Source: Rathayibacter oskolensis (GTDB lineage: Bacteria; Actinomycetota; Actinomycetes; Actinomycetales; Microbacteriaceae). Taken from it: a stretch of DNA of 64,000 bases. This document shows, piece by piece, positions 38,984-46,567 of the stretch. The stretch covers positions 186,001 through 250,000 of the forward strand of contig NZ_FXBM01000003.1 in assembly GCF_900177245.1 (NCBI RefSeq), written 5' to 3'. Below the pieces are notes generated by a model, which saw only the letters and a list, made by a program, of their open reading frames with translations, had not been told where the DNA came from and made no database searches. The position numbers were made by a program, and so were the translations under genes. Position 1 is the stretch's first letter, and each line of letters starts with the position of its first letter.

Positions 38984-39304
38984 CTACGGCGCGGCAGCGA
39001 CCACGGGCAGGGCCAGGGCCAGAGCGGAGAGGGCCTGGGGGAGCGAGGGCGCCCCCTCCGCCCGGAACACCGGCTCGCCCGCCGAACCTCGCACGATGAC
39101 GGTGGGAGTGGAGCGGATGCCGGCCGTCTCGGCGCGGCTCGACTCGAACGCGACGTCGAACTCCCGGATCTCGGCGGCGGGCACCAGCTCGGCGGCCCGC
39201 TCGAGGACCGAGCGTGCGGCGTGGCAGGCGCCGCAGAAGGCGGAGGTGTAGAGCTCGACGATCACACGAGGGAGAACGCTCGCGGCGCCCCCTCGATTCC
39301 CCAC
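38984..39304 (-). CDS. Thioredoxin-fold protein with CGAC motif
   Basis: 106 residues, GTG start 4 nt after the Nudix gene; a second GTG 13 codons on is possible. The fold is marked by VELYTSAFCGACHAARSVL (CxxC as CGAC), FDVAFESSRAETAGIRSTPT with the cis-Pro TPTVIVR, and a C-terminal hydrophobic helix. It is cytoplasmic, with no signal peptide. Likely a small disulfide reductase; partner unknown. Probably transcribed with the Nudix gene and perhaps with the lipoprotein. Confidence 0.85.
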   Translation of the reverse strand: MGNRGGAASVLPRVIVELYTSAFCGACHAARSVLERAAELVPAAEIREFDVAFESSRAETAGIRSTPTVIVRGSAGEPVFRAEGAPSLPQALSALALALPVVAAAP

Positions 39305-39308
39305 GGCC

Positions 39309-39737
39309 TCAGCGCAGCAGCCAGGCCTCGTTCATGCCGAGAGCGACATCGACCAGCTCGACCCGCTCGAGGGCCTCGACCTCTGCGAGAGGGAACCAGG
39401 CGGCGGCGTCGGTCGAGCCGTCGACCTCGTGGGTGAGCTCGCCTCCGACGATCCGGGCGCGGTAGACGACCCGGATGGCGTGCAGGGGACCGGCCTCGGG
39501 CACGCTGCGGCGATGCGCCGGGATGACATGGGAGTCGACGCCGATCAGCGCCTCCAGCTCGGCGTGGAAGCCGGTCTCCTCGAAGATCTCGCGGACCGCG
39601 GCGTCAGCCGGCGACTCGCCCTCGTCGATGCCTCCGCCCGGGAGCGTCCACGCCTCCCACGGCCCCTGGCTCCAATGCGCGAGCAGCATGCGATCGCCGT
39701 CGATGATCACGCCGTAGGCGGCTACCCGGATGTCCAC
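39309..39737 (-). CDS. Nudix hydrolase
   Basis: 142 residues, GTG start. The Nudix box is complete: GGGIDEGESPADAAVREIFE with EETGF immediately after, matching Gx5Ex7REUxEExGU. Upstream WTLPGGG is typical. Substrate not predictable; family members cleave nucleoside diphosphates linked to other groups, for example damaged nucleotides. First gene of a short leftward group with the thioredoxin-fold protein. Confidence 0.93.
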   Translation of the reverse strand: MDIRVAAYGVIIDGDRMLLAHWSQGPWEAWTLPGGGIDEGESPADAAVREIFEETGFHAELEALIGVDSHVIPAHRRSVPEAGPLHAIRVVYRARIVGGELTHEVDGSTDAAAWFPLAEVEALERVELVDVALGMNEAWLLR

Positions 39738-39781
39738 CGCGACAGCCTAACCCCGGAACGGGGACCCTCCGGACATGCGTC

Positions 39782-39814
39782 AGGGCCGGACCCCGCGATG
39801 CAGGATCCGGCCCT
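39782..39814 (-). terminator. Terminator after the 190-residue membrane protein gene
   Basis: AGGGCCGGA (39782-39790) pairs with TCCGGCCCT (39806-39814) across a 15-nt loop, 30 nt past the stop of the leftward gene at 39844. Confidence 0.75.
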
Positions 39815-39843
39815 TCCGTCGGAGATTCGAGAGGTGCCGAGCC

Positions 39844-40416
39844 TCAGGAGGCGGTCGACGCCGGGCTCTCGGCAGCGCTCGCCGGCTCGTCCTCGGCGAC
39901 CCACAGCTCGTCGTCGGCGCGGAACGTCTGCCAGACGGCGTAGCCGATGCCGCCGACGGCGACGAGTGCGGCGCCGATGGCGAAGACGGTGCCGACGTTC
40001 GACTTCTTCTTCGGGGGAGTGGTGAGCTCCTCCCAGCGCGCCTTGGAGATCTCGGCGAGCTTCGCGCGGTTCTTCGAGTCCTTCGCAGCCTCGAACGCCG
40101 CGGCGGCAGTGCCTCCGACGGCGGCGAAGGTCGGGAGGATCCGGTGCTTGTAGGCGTCGCGGGCCGAGGAGTACGTTCCCTCGACCGCCGAGACACCGGT
40201 GTCGTAGACCGGCTTCACGCGGGACTGGTACGTGTCCTTGACGAGGGGCACGACCTCCTTCTTCGCGTAGGTCGTGGCGTGACGACGGCTCTGCTCGAGA
40301 ACGGAAGCGGCGTGCGCCAGCACTTCCTGCTGCTCGCTCCAGACCGCCTCGGCGTTCTTGCGGAGACGCTTGAGATCCTTCTTGTGCTTACGTGACAGAC
40401 CCACTTGGTCCTCCAT
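39844..40416 (-). CDS. Single-span membrane protein with long charged helix, function unknown
   Basis: 190 residues. A basic N-terminus (LSRKHKKDLKRLRKNAEAV) and a long Ala/Lys/Glu helical region (residues about 25-130, with repeated Val-Tyr segments spaced like an amphipathic helix) precede one membrane helix (about 140-165, VGTVFAIGAALVAVGGIGYA) and an acidic tail. No enzyme motif. It may be a membrane-associated scaffold; I do not recognise the family. It stands alone between cyclophilin and Nudix genes. Confidence 0.8.
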   Translation of the reverse strand: MEDQVGLSRKHKKDLKRLRKNAEAVWSEQQEVLAHAASVLEQSRRHATTYAKKEVVPLVKDTYQSRVKPVYDTGVSAVEGTYSSARDAYKHRILPTFAAVGGTAAAAFEAAKDSKNRAKLAEISKARWEELTTPPKKKSNVGTVFAIGAALVAVGGIGYAVWQTFRADDELWVAEDEPASAAESPASTAS

Positions 40417-40537
40417 CGGCTACGAGCAGCGAACGCCTACATACTGCCACTCATCGATCGGCGTCCGCATCGCGCACCCAGCGCATTGACACCGTGCGTT
40501 GCGGAGCTCTACATACGCGCCATGCGAGAATGTGCCC

Positions 40538-41077
40538 ATGCCTTTGCACACCGCAGTCGCGACGTTCCACACCAACAAGGGCGACATCGTCGTCAACCTC
40601 TACGGGAATCACGCTCCCAAGACGGTCCGCAACTTCGTCGGTCTCGCGACCGGCGACATCGAGTGGACCCACCCGGCGACCGGCGCCAAGACCAAGGAGC
40701 CGCTCTACAACGGCACGGTCTTCCACCGGATCATCCCCGACTTCATGCTCCAGGGCGGCGACCCGCTCGGTCAGGGCATCGGCGGCCCGGGCTTCCAGTT
40801 CGACGACGAGATCAACCCCGAGCTCGACTTCACCGAGCCCTACATCCTCGCGATGGCGAACGCCGGCAAGCAGGCGGGGCGCGGCACCAACGGCTCGCAG
40901 TTCTTCATCACGGTCGCGCCGACGACGTGGCTCCAGGGCAAGCACACCATCTTCGGTGCGGTCGCCGACGAGGAGTCGAAGAAGCTGGTCCAGTCGCTGT
41001 CCTCCGTTCCGACCGATGGTCGCGACAAGCCGCTCGACGACGTCGTCATCGAGAGCGTCGAGATCACCGAGGTCTGA
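40538..41077 (+). CDS. ppiA: Peptidyl-prolyl cis-trans isomerase (cyclophilin)
   Basis: 179 residues from ATG at 40538. Cyclophilin core: VNLYGNHAPKTVRNFVGLAT, the catalytic Arg and Phe in VFHRIIPDFMLQGGDP, GRGTNGSQFFITVAPTTWL, and HTIFGAV. No signal peptide, so cytoplasmic. It speeds proline isomerisation in protein folding. The order ppiA-rhomboid downstream of gyrA equals Rv0009-Rv0110-type actinobacterial layouts. It is followed by a terminator. Confidence 0.96.
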   Translation: MPLHTAVATFHTNKGDIVVNLYGNHAPKTVRNFVGLATGDIEWTHPATGAKTKEPLYNGTVFHRIIPDFMLQGGDPLGQGIGGPGFQFDDEINPELDFTEPYILAMANAGKQAGRGTNGSQFFITVAPTTWLQGKHTIFGAVADEESKKLVQSLSSVPTDGRDKPLDDVVIESVEITEV

Positions 41078-41099
41078 TCGCCTCATCCACCATCCTCTC

Positions 41100-41129
41100 G
41101 AGGGCCGGGTCCGTTCGGGCCCGGCCCTC
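41100..41129 (+). terminator. Terminator after ppiA
   Basis: GAGGGCCGGG (41100-41109) pairs with CCCGGCCCTC (41120-41129) around a 10-nt loop, followed by GTTCTCC. It lies 22 nt past ppiA and only 21 nt before the rhomboid start. Confidence 0.78.
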
Positions 41130-41150
41130 GTTCTCCCCGGAGGCGCGTCA

Positions 41151-42029
41151 GTGACCCAGGTTCCGCCGAGCAGCACCACGACGTGCTACCGCCATCCCGA
41201 TCGGCAGAGCTTCGTGCGCTGCCAGCGGTGCGGCCGCACCATCTGCGGCGAGTGCCAGACCGCTGCGCCGGTCGGCGTCATCTGCCCCGACGACATGGCG
41301 CAGCAGCGCAGCCAGGCTCCGCGCACCCGCGGCCCGTTGATGGTGCGCCTGCGGAGCATGACCCGGGCCGATCAGCCCACCGTGACCTACGCGATCATCG
41401 CGCTCTGCGTCTTCGTCTGGATCCTCGAGGTCCTGCCGTTCGTCGGTGGGCCGGTGATCAACTCCCTCCTCTATGCACCCGCGTACACGCTCCCGGGCTT
41501 CGGAGCCGACTTCGAGCCGTGGCGGATGCTCACCTCGGTCTTCCTGCACAGCACATCGCTGTTCTTCGTCGTCCCGTTCCACCTGGTGCTGAACATGTAC
41601 ACGCTGTGGGTGTTCGGCATGGCGCTCGAGCGGATGCTCGGCCGCGGCCGCTACCTGGCGCTGTTCCTGCTGAGCGGCTTCGCCGGTTCCGTCGGCGTGC
41701 TGCTGCTCTCGAACCCGCTCACCCCGGTGCTCGGCGCCTCCGGAGCGATCTTCGGCCTGATGGGCGCCTACCTGGTGATCCTGAGGCACCTCGGCGGTCA
41801 GGCGTCGCAGCTGCTGGTGCTGGTCGGACTGAACCTGGTGATCGGCTTCCTCCCCGGGATGAACGTGGCATGGCAGGCGCATGTGGGCGGGCTCGTCGCC
41901 GGCGCCCTCATCGGGCTCGTCTACACGCGGACCCGTCAGCGCGCTCAGCGGAGGACCCAGAACCTCCTGGTGGCGTCGATCGGTGCCGGTCTCGTGGCGA
42001 TCACCGCGGCGGCGTACGTCCTAGCCTGA
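41151..42029 (+). CDS. Rhomboid family intramembrane serine protease
   Basis: 292 residues, GTG start. The N-terminal 45 residues hold a zinc-binding segment (CYRHPDRQSFVRCQRCGRTI, then CGECQ and CPDD). About six membrane helices follow. The catalytic serine is in LGASGAIFGLMGAY and the histidine in WQAHVGGLVAG; the loop HSTSLFFVVPFHLVLNMYTL matches rhomboid loop 1 and helix 2. It cleaves membrane proteins within the bilayer; substrate unknown. Confidence 0.94.
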   Translation: MTQVPPSSTTTCYRHPDRQSFVRCQRCGRTICGECQTAAPVGVICPDDMAQQRSQAPRTRGPLMVRLRSMTRADQPTVTYAIIALCVFVWILEVLPFVGGPVINSLLYAPAYTLPGFGADFEPWRMLTSVFLHSTSLFFVVPFHLVLNMYTLWVFGMALERMLGRGRYLALFLLSGFAGSVGVLLLSNPLTPVLGASGAIFGLMGAYLVILRHLGGQASQLLVLVGLNLVIGFLPGMNVAWQAHVGGLVAGALIGLVYTRTRQRAQRRTQNLLVASIGAGLVAITAAAYVLA

Positions 42030-42326
42030 CGCGTTCGGCGTTCGGGAGCGAGCGCGAGGCGGGTCTCCCCTGGGATAACCGGTCTCGACGGTTACGACCT
42101 CACGACTCGGCCACCGCGTTCTGCACACCCTCGCGTCGGGGTGGGGACGGAGTTATCCACAGTGTTGTTAACACTGGGGAGAACTACGGTCCTGTAATTC
42201 CCAGGACAGCCCTCCCGAGCCGCCCGACGGCTCGACGTCCCGCGTCGGAACGGGAATCGGGCCGCTACGGCTCCCGAACGGGCGCCCGAGGTACTTCTCC
42301 ACAGGAGTTTCCACAGCTGGGGATAA
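42030..42326. promoter_or_regulatory. DnaA-box-like cluster between convergent genes
   Basis: No gene here. It contains a perfect TTATCCACA (42153-42161), TTCTCCACA (42295-42303), GTTTCCACA (42307-42315), and TTATCCCCA and TTATCCCAG near-matches on the minus strand (42318-42326 and about 42070-42078). GTTGTTAACACTG at 42164-42176 resembles the oriC element GTGTTAACACTG. Both neighbours end here, so a promoter role is unlikely. Confidence 0.6.
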
Positions 42327-43136
42327 TTACAGGCGTGTAGTTCGCCGGCGGGTCGCCACGACGACCGTCGCATCGAGGTCGTCGTCGGTGAGGATCTCCG
42401 TCGCGAGACCCGCCTCGGTGAACGCCCCGGCCGTCGCTCCGGACTGGACGCGACTCGTCTCGATGACGACCCCACCCGACTCCGCGAGCCACTCGGGAGC
42501 CTCGCGTGCGATCCTCCGGTGCAGGTCGAGGCCGTCGGTCCCCCCGTCGAGCGAGAGGGCTGGCTCGTGGAGGCGTGCCTCGGGAGGCATGAGGGCGATG
42601 GCCGCGGTCGGCACGTAGGGCGCGTTCACCACCACGAGGTCGATGCCTCCGCGCTCCGACGCGGGCAGGGCGTCGAACAGGTCGCCCTCGAAGACCGGCG
42701 CGATCCCGGCGAGCGTGCGCCGCGCGCAGGCGACGGCGACGGGGGAGAGGTCTGCGGCGATCAGGCGGAGACCGGGCCGCTCCTCGGCGAGGGAGCGGGC
42801 GATCGCGCCCGCACCGCAGCACAGATCGAGAACGGTCGCGTCTGCTCGGCCGAGCATGCGGAGGGCGGTGTCGACGACGAACCCGGTCCGCACTCGCGGC
42901 ACGAACACTCCGGGAGCCACGGGGATCCGCAGACCGCGGAAGGCGACCCAGCCGAGGATCTGCTCCAGCGGCTCTCCGGCCTCGCGACGCCGCAGCAGCG
43001 AGTCGAGCACGCCCTCGGACCCGGACGCCTCCTCGAGGAGCTCGGCCTCCTCCTCCGCGAAGACGCAGCCCGCCGCGCGCAGTCGCGCGACGGACGACGA
43101 ACGCCCCGTCGGCGGGCCGGACGGGGCGTCGTTCAC
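42327..43136 (-). CDS. PrmC-related putative protein-(glutamine-N5) methyltransferase
   Basis: 269 residues. It has a PrmC-like N-terminal helix bundle with LEQILGWVAFRGLRI and VAPGVFVPRVRT, the SAM motif VLDLCCGAGAIARSLAE, and NAPYVPTAAIALMPPEARLH where true PrmC/HemK has NPPY. The NAPY change and C-terminus place it in the PrmC-related family of unknown substrate rather than release-factor PrmC. The start ATG has no good ribosome site, and a hairpin covers its first codons. Confidence 0.85.
   Translation of the reverse strand: MNDAPSGPPTGRSSSVARLRAAGCVFAEEEAELLEEASGSEGVLDSLLRRREAGEPLEQILGWVAFRGLRIPVAPGVFVPRVRTGFVVDTALRMLGRADATVLDLCCGAGAIARSLAEERPGLRLIAADLSPVAVACARRTLAGIAPVFEGDLFDALPASERGGIDLVVVNAPYVPTAAIALMPPEARLHEPALSLDGGTDGLDLHRRIAREAPEWLAESGGVVIETSRVQSGATAGAFTEAGLATEILTDDDLDATVVVATRRRTTRL
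43101..43129 (-). terminator. Terminator-like hairpin after crgA, inside next gene's start
   Basis: ACGCCCCGTC (43101-43110) pairs with GACGGGGCGT (43120-43129) around a 9-nt loop. It begins 20 nt past the crgA stop and lies over codons 3-12 of the PrmC-related gene. Confidence 0.6.
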
Positions 43137-43149
43137 GAGAGAGAAGGGA

Positions 43150-43392
43150 TCAGCGCCAGCGGGTCGTCATGAGGAACCCGATGAAGGCGATCCCGAAACC
43201 GATGAGGATGTTGAGATTGCCGAGATCGGGGATCGGCAGGAGGCCCTGGCTGACGTAGAAGACGATGATCCAGGCGAGCCCGAGCAGCATGAAGCCGAAC
43301 ATCACCGGCTTGAACCAGACCGGGTTGGGAGTGGTCTCTCCCGTTCGGGCGTCGTCGCGCTCGGGATTCGGGCTCTTCGTCGCTCGTGCCAT
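43150..43392 (-). CDS. crgA: Cell division protein CrgA
   Basis: 80 residues from ATG at 43392 (GGAGG directly upstream). Two membrane helices: PVMFGFMLLGLAWIIVFYVS and NILIGFGIAFIGFLMTTRWR, with the conserved NPVWFKP before the first and PIPDLGNLN between them. CrgA is an actinobacterial divisome factor that helps place FtsI and coordinate septation. The location between ppiA and the pknAB cluster matches Rv0011c. Divergent from the sortase gene. Confidence 0.95.
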   Translation of the reverse strand: MARATKSPNPERDDARTGETTPNPVWFKPVMFGFMLLGLAWIIVFYVSQGLLPIPDLGNLNILIGFGIAFIGFLMTTRWR

Positions 43393-43520
43393 GGCCTCCA
43401 CTGTACCGGGCCGAGGCGTCGACGCGGCAGTCGAGGCCCTGGTCGGGGCCTGTGGAGAGCCCTCCACAGACCGCGATCGAGCCGGACCGCCGGCATCCGA
43501 CGCGCGCTTAGACTCGACGC

Positions 43521-44324
43521 ATGACCGAGGAGCAGGCAGAGGCGGGACAGCTGCGCCCCCGGACGACGCGACGCCGGGCCCGCCCTCGACGCCGGATCTC
43601 GTTCTTCGGCGTGGTCGGCGAGCTGCTCATCACGGCCGGTGTCCTCGTCCTCCTCTTCCTCGGCTGGCAGCTGTGGTGGAACGACGCGGTCATCGCCGGT
43701 CAGCAGACCTCGGAGGCGGCCGAGCTGCGTCAGAGCTGGGGCGACACGGAGACCGTGCCGGCCCCCCAGCCGACCGAGACGGCGGGGGAGGCACCCGCCG
43801 GCTACGGAGACCCCGTCGTCGCGTCGGTCGCGGCGATCGACACGTCGTTCGGCAACCTCTACATCCCCCGGTACGGAGACGGCTGGGTCAGGACGATCGC
43901 CGAGGGCGTCGACGCGGCCGGGGTCCTCGACGAGGGCAGCATCGGCCACTACCCGGGCACGCAGATGCCGGGCGAGATCGGCAACTTCGCCCTCGCGGCG
44001 CACCGCAGCGCCTACGGGGGAGGCATGCACCTCATCGACGAGCTGCAGCTGGGCGATGCGATCTACATCGAGACGGCCGACGGCTGGTACACCTACCGGT
44101 TCCGCAACCTCGAGTACGTGCAGCCCTCCGACGTCCAGGTCATCGACCCGGTGCCGTGGACGACCGACGTCGCACCGACCGACCGCCTGATCACCCTCAC
44201 GAGCTGCAATCCGCTCTACTCCACCGCCGAGCGGATCATCGCCTACGGGGTACTCGAGTCGTGGCAGCCCCGCTCGGCCGGAGCGCCCGCCGAGATCGCG
44301 GCATCGCTCGCGCAGGAGGGCTGA
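43521..44324 (+). CDS. srtE: Class E sortase
   Basis: 267 residues. One N-terminal membrane helix (about 30-52, VGELLITAGVLVLLFLGWQL) anchors an extracellular beta-barrel: LYIPRYGDGWVRTIAEGV, IGHYPGTQMPGEIGNFALAA with His in LAAHRS, and the catalytic Cys in LITLTSCNPLYSTAERIIAY with the partner Arg. Class E enzymes recognise LAxTG and fix proteins to peptidoglycan; the ice-binding-type protein here ends with LASTG. The operon continues with two coupled genes. Confidence 0.94.
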   Translation: MTEEQAEAGQLRPRTTRRRARPRRRISFFGVVGELLITAGVLVLLFLGWQLWWNDAVIAGQQTSEAAELRQSWGDTETVPAPQPTETAGEAPAGYGDPVVASVAAIDTSFGNLYIPRYGDGWVRTIAEGVDAAGVLDEGSIGHYPGTQMPGEIGNFALAAHRSAYGGGMHLIDELQLGDAIYIETADGWYTYRFRNLEYVQPSDVQVIDPVPWTTDVAPTDRLITLTSCNPLYSTAERIIAYGVLESWQPRSAGAPAEIAASLAQEG

Positions 44325-44326
44325 GC

Positions 44327-44485
44327 GTGTACGCGGCACTGTGGCGCATCCTCCCCGGGCCCTGGTGGGTCCGGCTGCTTCTCGTGCTCGTGCTGGTGGC
44401 GGCCGTCCTGGCGGCTCTCGTCGAGTGGGTCTTCCCCTGGGTGCAGACGTTGGTCTTCGATCAGAACGTCACCGTCCAGGAGTGA
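44327..44485 (+). CDS. Small single-helix membrane protein
   Basis: 52 residues, GTG start 2 nt after the sortase stop. One helix (VRLLLVLVLVAAVLAALVEW, residues about 16-36) and a short end QNVTVQE. It overlaps the pabA start by 4 nt (GTGA). A companion of the sortase or filler; no known function. Conservation of this small frame in the same location in other actinobacteria would support it being real. Confidence 0.75.
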   Translation: MYAALWRILPGPWWVRLLLVLVLVAAVLAALVEWVFPWVQTLVFDQNVTVQE

Positions 44486-45096
44486 TCCGGACCGGGGGGT
44501 CCTCGACGACCCGCATCCTCGTCGTCGATCACCACGACAGCTTCGTCTTCACCCTGGTCGACTATCTCAGGGAGCTGGGCGCCGAGGTGCAGCTCGTCGA
44601 GGGCGGCGACCTCTCGGCCGGCGAGGCGATCGCACGTGCCGGTCGGAGCGACGGCGTCCTCCTGTCGCCGGGACCGGGGCGTCCGGAGGAGGCGACGACC
44701 TCGCTCGCCCTCGTGCAGAGCGCGGTCGACACCGGGAGGCCACTGCTCGGGGTGTGCCTCGGCCAGCAGGTGATCGCGCGCGCGCTCGGTGGGCGCGTGA
44801 CGACGGCACCGGTGCTGTTCCACGGTCGGACCTCGCCGGTGCTGCACGACGGCGATCGACTCTTCGCGGGGCTCCCCTCCGGCTTCGAGGCGATGCGCTA
44901 CCACTCGCTGGCGGTCGATCGCGCGTCGCTGCCCGAGGAGCTCGAGGTCATCGCGACGACGGGGGAGGACGTGGTGATGGGCGTCCGGCATCGACGTGCG
45001 CCGATCGTCGGGGTGCAGTTCCACCCGGAGTCGGTGCTCACGGAGGGCGGGCGCCGTCTTCTCGGCAATTGGCTGGGCGAAGTCCGGCCGGGCTAA
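44482..45096 (+). CDS. pabA: Anthranilate/aminodeoxychorismate synthase component II (glutamine amidotransferase)
   Basis: 204 residues, GTG start. Class I glutamine amidotransferase: RILVVDHHDSFVFTLVDYLR, GVLLSPGPGRPEEA, the nucleophile in LLGVCLGQQVIARALGG and the His/Glu pair in VGVQFHPESVLT. It delivers ammonia to a chorismate-using partner for folate or tryptophan. In M. tuberculosis this gene (Rv0013, trpG) sits at the same place, so trpG is an equally valid name. Confidence 0.93.
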   Translation: MIRTGGSSTTRILVVDHHDSFVFTLVDYLRELGAEVQLVEGGDLSAGEAIARAGRSDGVLLSPGPGRPEEATTSLALVQSAVDTGRPLLGVCLGQQVIARALGGRVTTAPVLFHGRTSPVLHDGDRLFAGLPSGFEAMRYHSLAVDRASLPEELEVIATTGEDVVMGVRHRRAPIVGVQFHPESVLTEGGRRLLGNWLGEVRPG

Positions 45097-45472
45097 GCCG
45101 GCGGCGGAGAAGTCGCAGGATCGGCCCCCTCTTCGATGGGTCCGAGCACGATTCCTGCTTCTCCGATCGCCTTTGCGCAGAAGTCGTCAGAGATATCGCC
45201 CGGCTATTCACGACGAGGAGTGCGAAAGTCTTGTCGGCCTCCTGTGCCCCGCTCGGGGGTGGTGCATACCCGTCAAGCGGCATGCGGTCTGCGCCACCGA
45301 GGCGCTAGGAGGGCGCCCCCGGCGGGCCGGATCGCCGCGAGAACGGGGCGCACACAGATCGGTCTCGGTCTGAAGCCCCCCAAGGTGGTGTCGCGATTTG
45401 ACGGACTCGCGACGGAGAATGCGGCGCTCCTTCCATGCATAATCGGAGGGCGTCAGCAGGGGGCTGCACGCG
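45097..45472. other. Gap between pabA and AraC-type regulator
   Basis: 376 nt with no supported gene, somewhat A/T-richer than neighbours. A 7-bp inverted repeat (GTCGCGA at 45390-45396 and TCGCGAC at 45407-45413) and a CATAAT at 45438-45443 lie just before the regulator and could be its operator and -10, but both are weak. No repeat or pseudogene remnant was recognised. Confidence 0.4.
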
Positions 45473-46486
45473 ATGACGACACTGTCGGGAGATCGTATGG
45501 TGGATCCGATTTCCTGGTCCTATTCGGGAATTCGCGAGATCGAGAGTCTCGGTCCGCGGATCGTCGTGAAGCCCGGAACTCTTCCGCGGATCTCCGGATC
45601 CGGCTTCGCCACGGGCGGGATGAATGCGACGCTCATGACGATGTCGCCCCTCCGGGTGCTCCGCGGGACGTGGGGTGCCGACGACGCCTCCGTCCTCAAC
45701 TTCACGTTCGTCGTCGAGGGGTTCATCCGCCTCGTCGGTCCCGAGCGGACGGTCCTGCTGCGACCGGGCTCGATCTCGTACCAGCCGGGGATGACGACGT
45801 TCACGACGGAGTCGACGACTCCGGCGACCGTTCTGCAGATCTCGCTCCGCTCGGACGAGATGCGCCGCTACGGCTTCGACACCGAGTCCGGCGTGTACGC
45901 GCTCGATCCCGACGCCCGATCCACCCGCGCCGCCTTCGCCTTCACCACCGCGTTCGCCCTGGCGGCCGAATCGGGCACCGGGCTTCCCGGAGAGGCCGAG
46001 GTCGGCGGTTTCACCCACGTGGTCAAGCAGCTGCTGGTCAGCGCGTTCCTCGCCGCGGTCGGCTCCCAGCCGGGGACCACCAGCGTGCGAGCCGCGACGC
46101 TCAGCAGGGCGCGCACCGTCATCGACCGCACCCACCGAACACCCCGCTGCACGCCGGAGGCCGTCGCCGACGCGGTGAACGTGTCGACCCGATCGCTGCA
46201 GCGCCTGTTCGAGGACGCGGGCACGACGGTCGCCAGCGAGATCGAGCGCTCGCGAGTCGCGAGCGCCGTCGAGCTGCTGCGCCGGCGGCCCCGGGAGGTG
46301 CCGCTCGAGGCGATCGCGAGCGCCTCGGGTTTCTCCTCCGCTGATCACCTGCGCCGTGCGCTGAAGCGCCGGGAGGGGCTGACCCCGAGCGATATCCGCG
46401 GGAGGATCGGCGCTCCCGTCGAGCGCGACGGGCAGGACAACCTGGTTCGGCTCGAGCAGCCGCTCGCCGGAGCCCGGCGCGCATAG
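45473..46486 (+). CDS. AraC/XylS-family transcriptional regulator
   Basis: 337 residues. The N-terminal half (1-215) resembles AraC-binding-like sensing domains (GFIRLVGPERTVLLRPGSIS and YQPGMTTF). The C-terminal 110 residues are the paired helix-turn-helix: CTPEAVADAVNVSTRSLQRL and VPLEAIASASGFSSADHLRR with ALKRREGLTPSDIR. The gene interrupts an otherwise conserved actinobacterial cluster (pabA to pknB) and is read toward pknB. Target unknown; no effector gene is nearby. Confidence 0.92.
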   Translation: MTTLSGDRMVDPISWSYSGIREIESLGPRIVVKPGTLPRISGSGFATGGMNATLMTMSPLRVLRGTWGADDASVLNFTFVVEGFIRLVGPERTVLLRPGSISYQPGMTTFTTESTTPATVLQISLRSDEMRRYGFDTESGVYALDPDARSTRAAFAFTTAFALAAESGTGLPGEAEVGGFTHVVKQLLVSAFLAAVGSQPGTTSVRAATLSRARTVIDRTHRTPRCTPEAVADAVNVSTRSLQRLFEDAGTTVASEIERSRVASAVELLRRRPREVPLEAIASASGFSSADHLRRALKRREGLTPSDIRGRIGAPVERDGQDNLVRLEQPLAGARRA

Positions 46487-46567
46487 TCGCCCGTCGGGGG
46501 CAGCCGCCCCGCCCGGTCGCTCGCCCCGCCCGGTCAGTCGCCCTTGTTGGTCAGCAGACGTGATCGA

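Noticed and set aside
45097-45472. Decayed gene between pabA and the AraC-type regulator
   Set aside because: Open frames in the stretch are short, and none reads like a known protein fragment.
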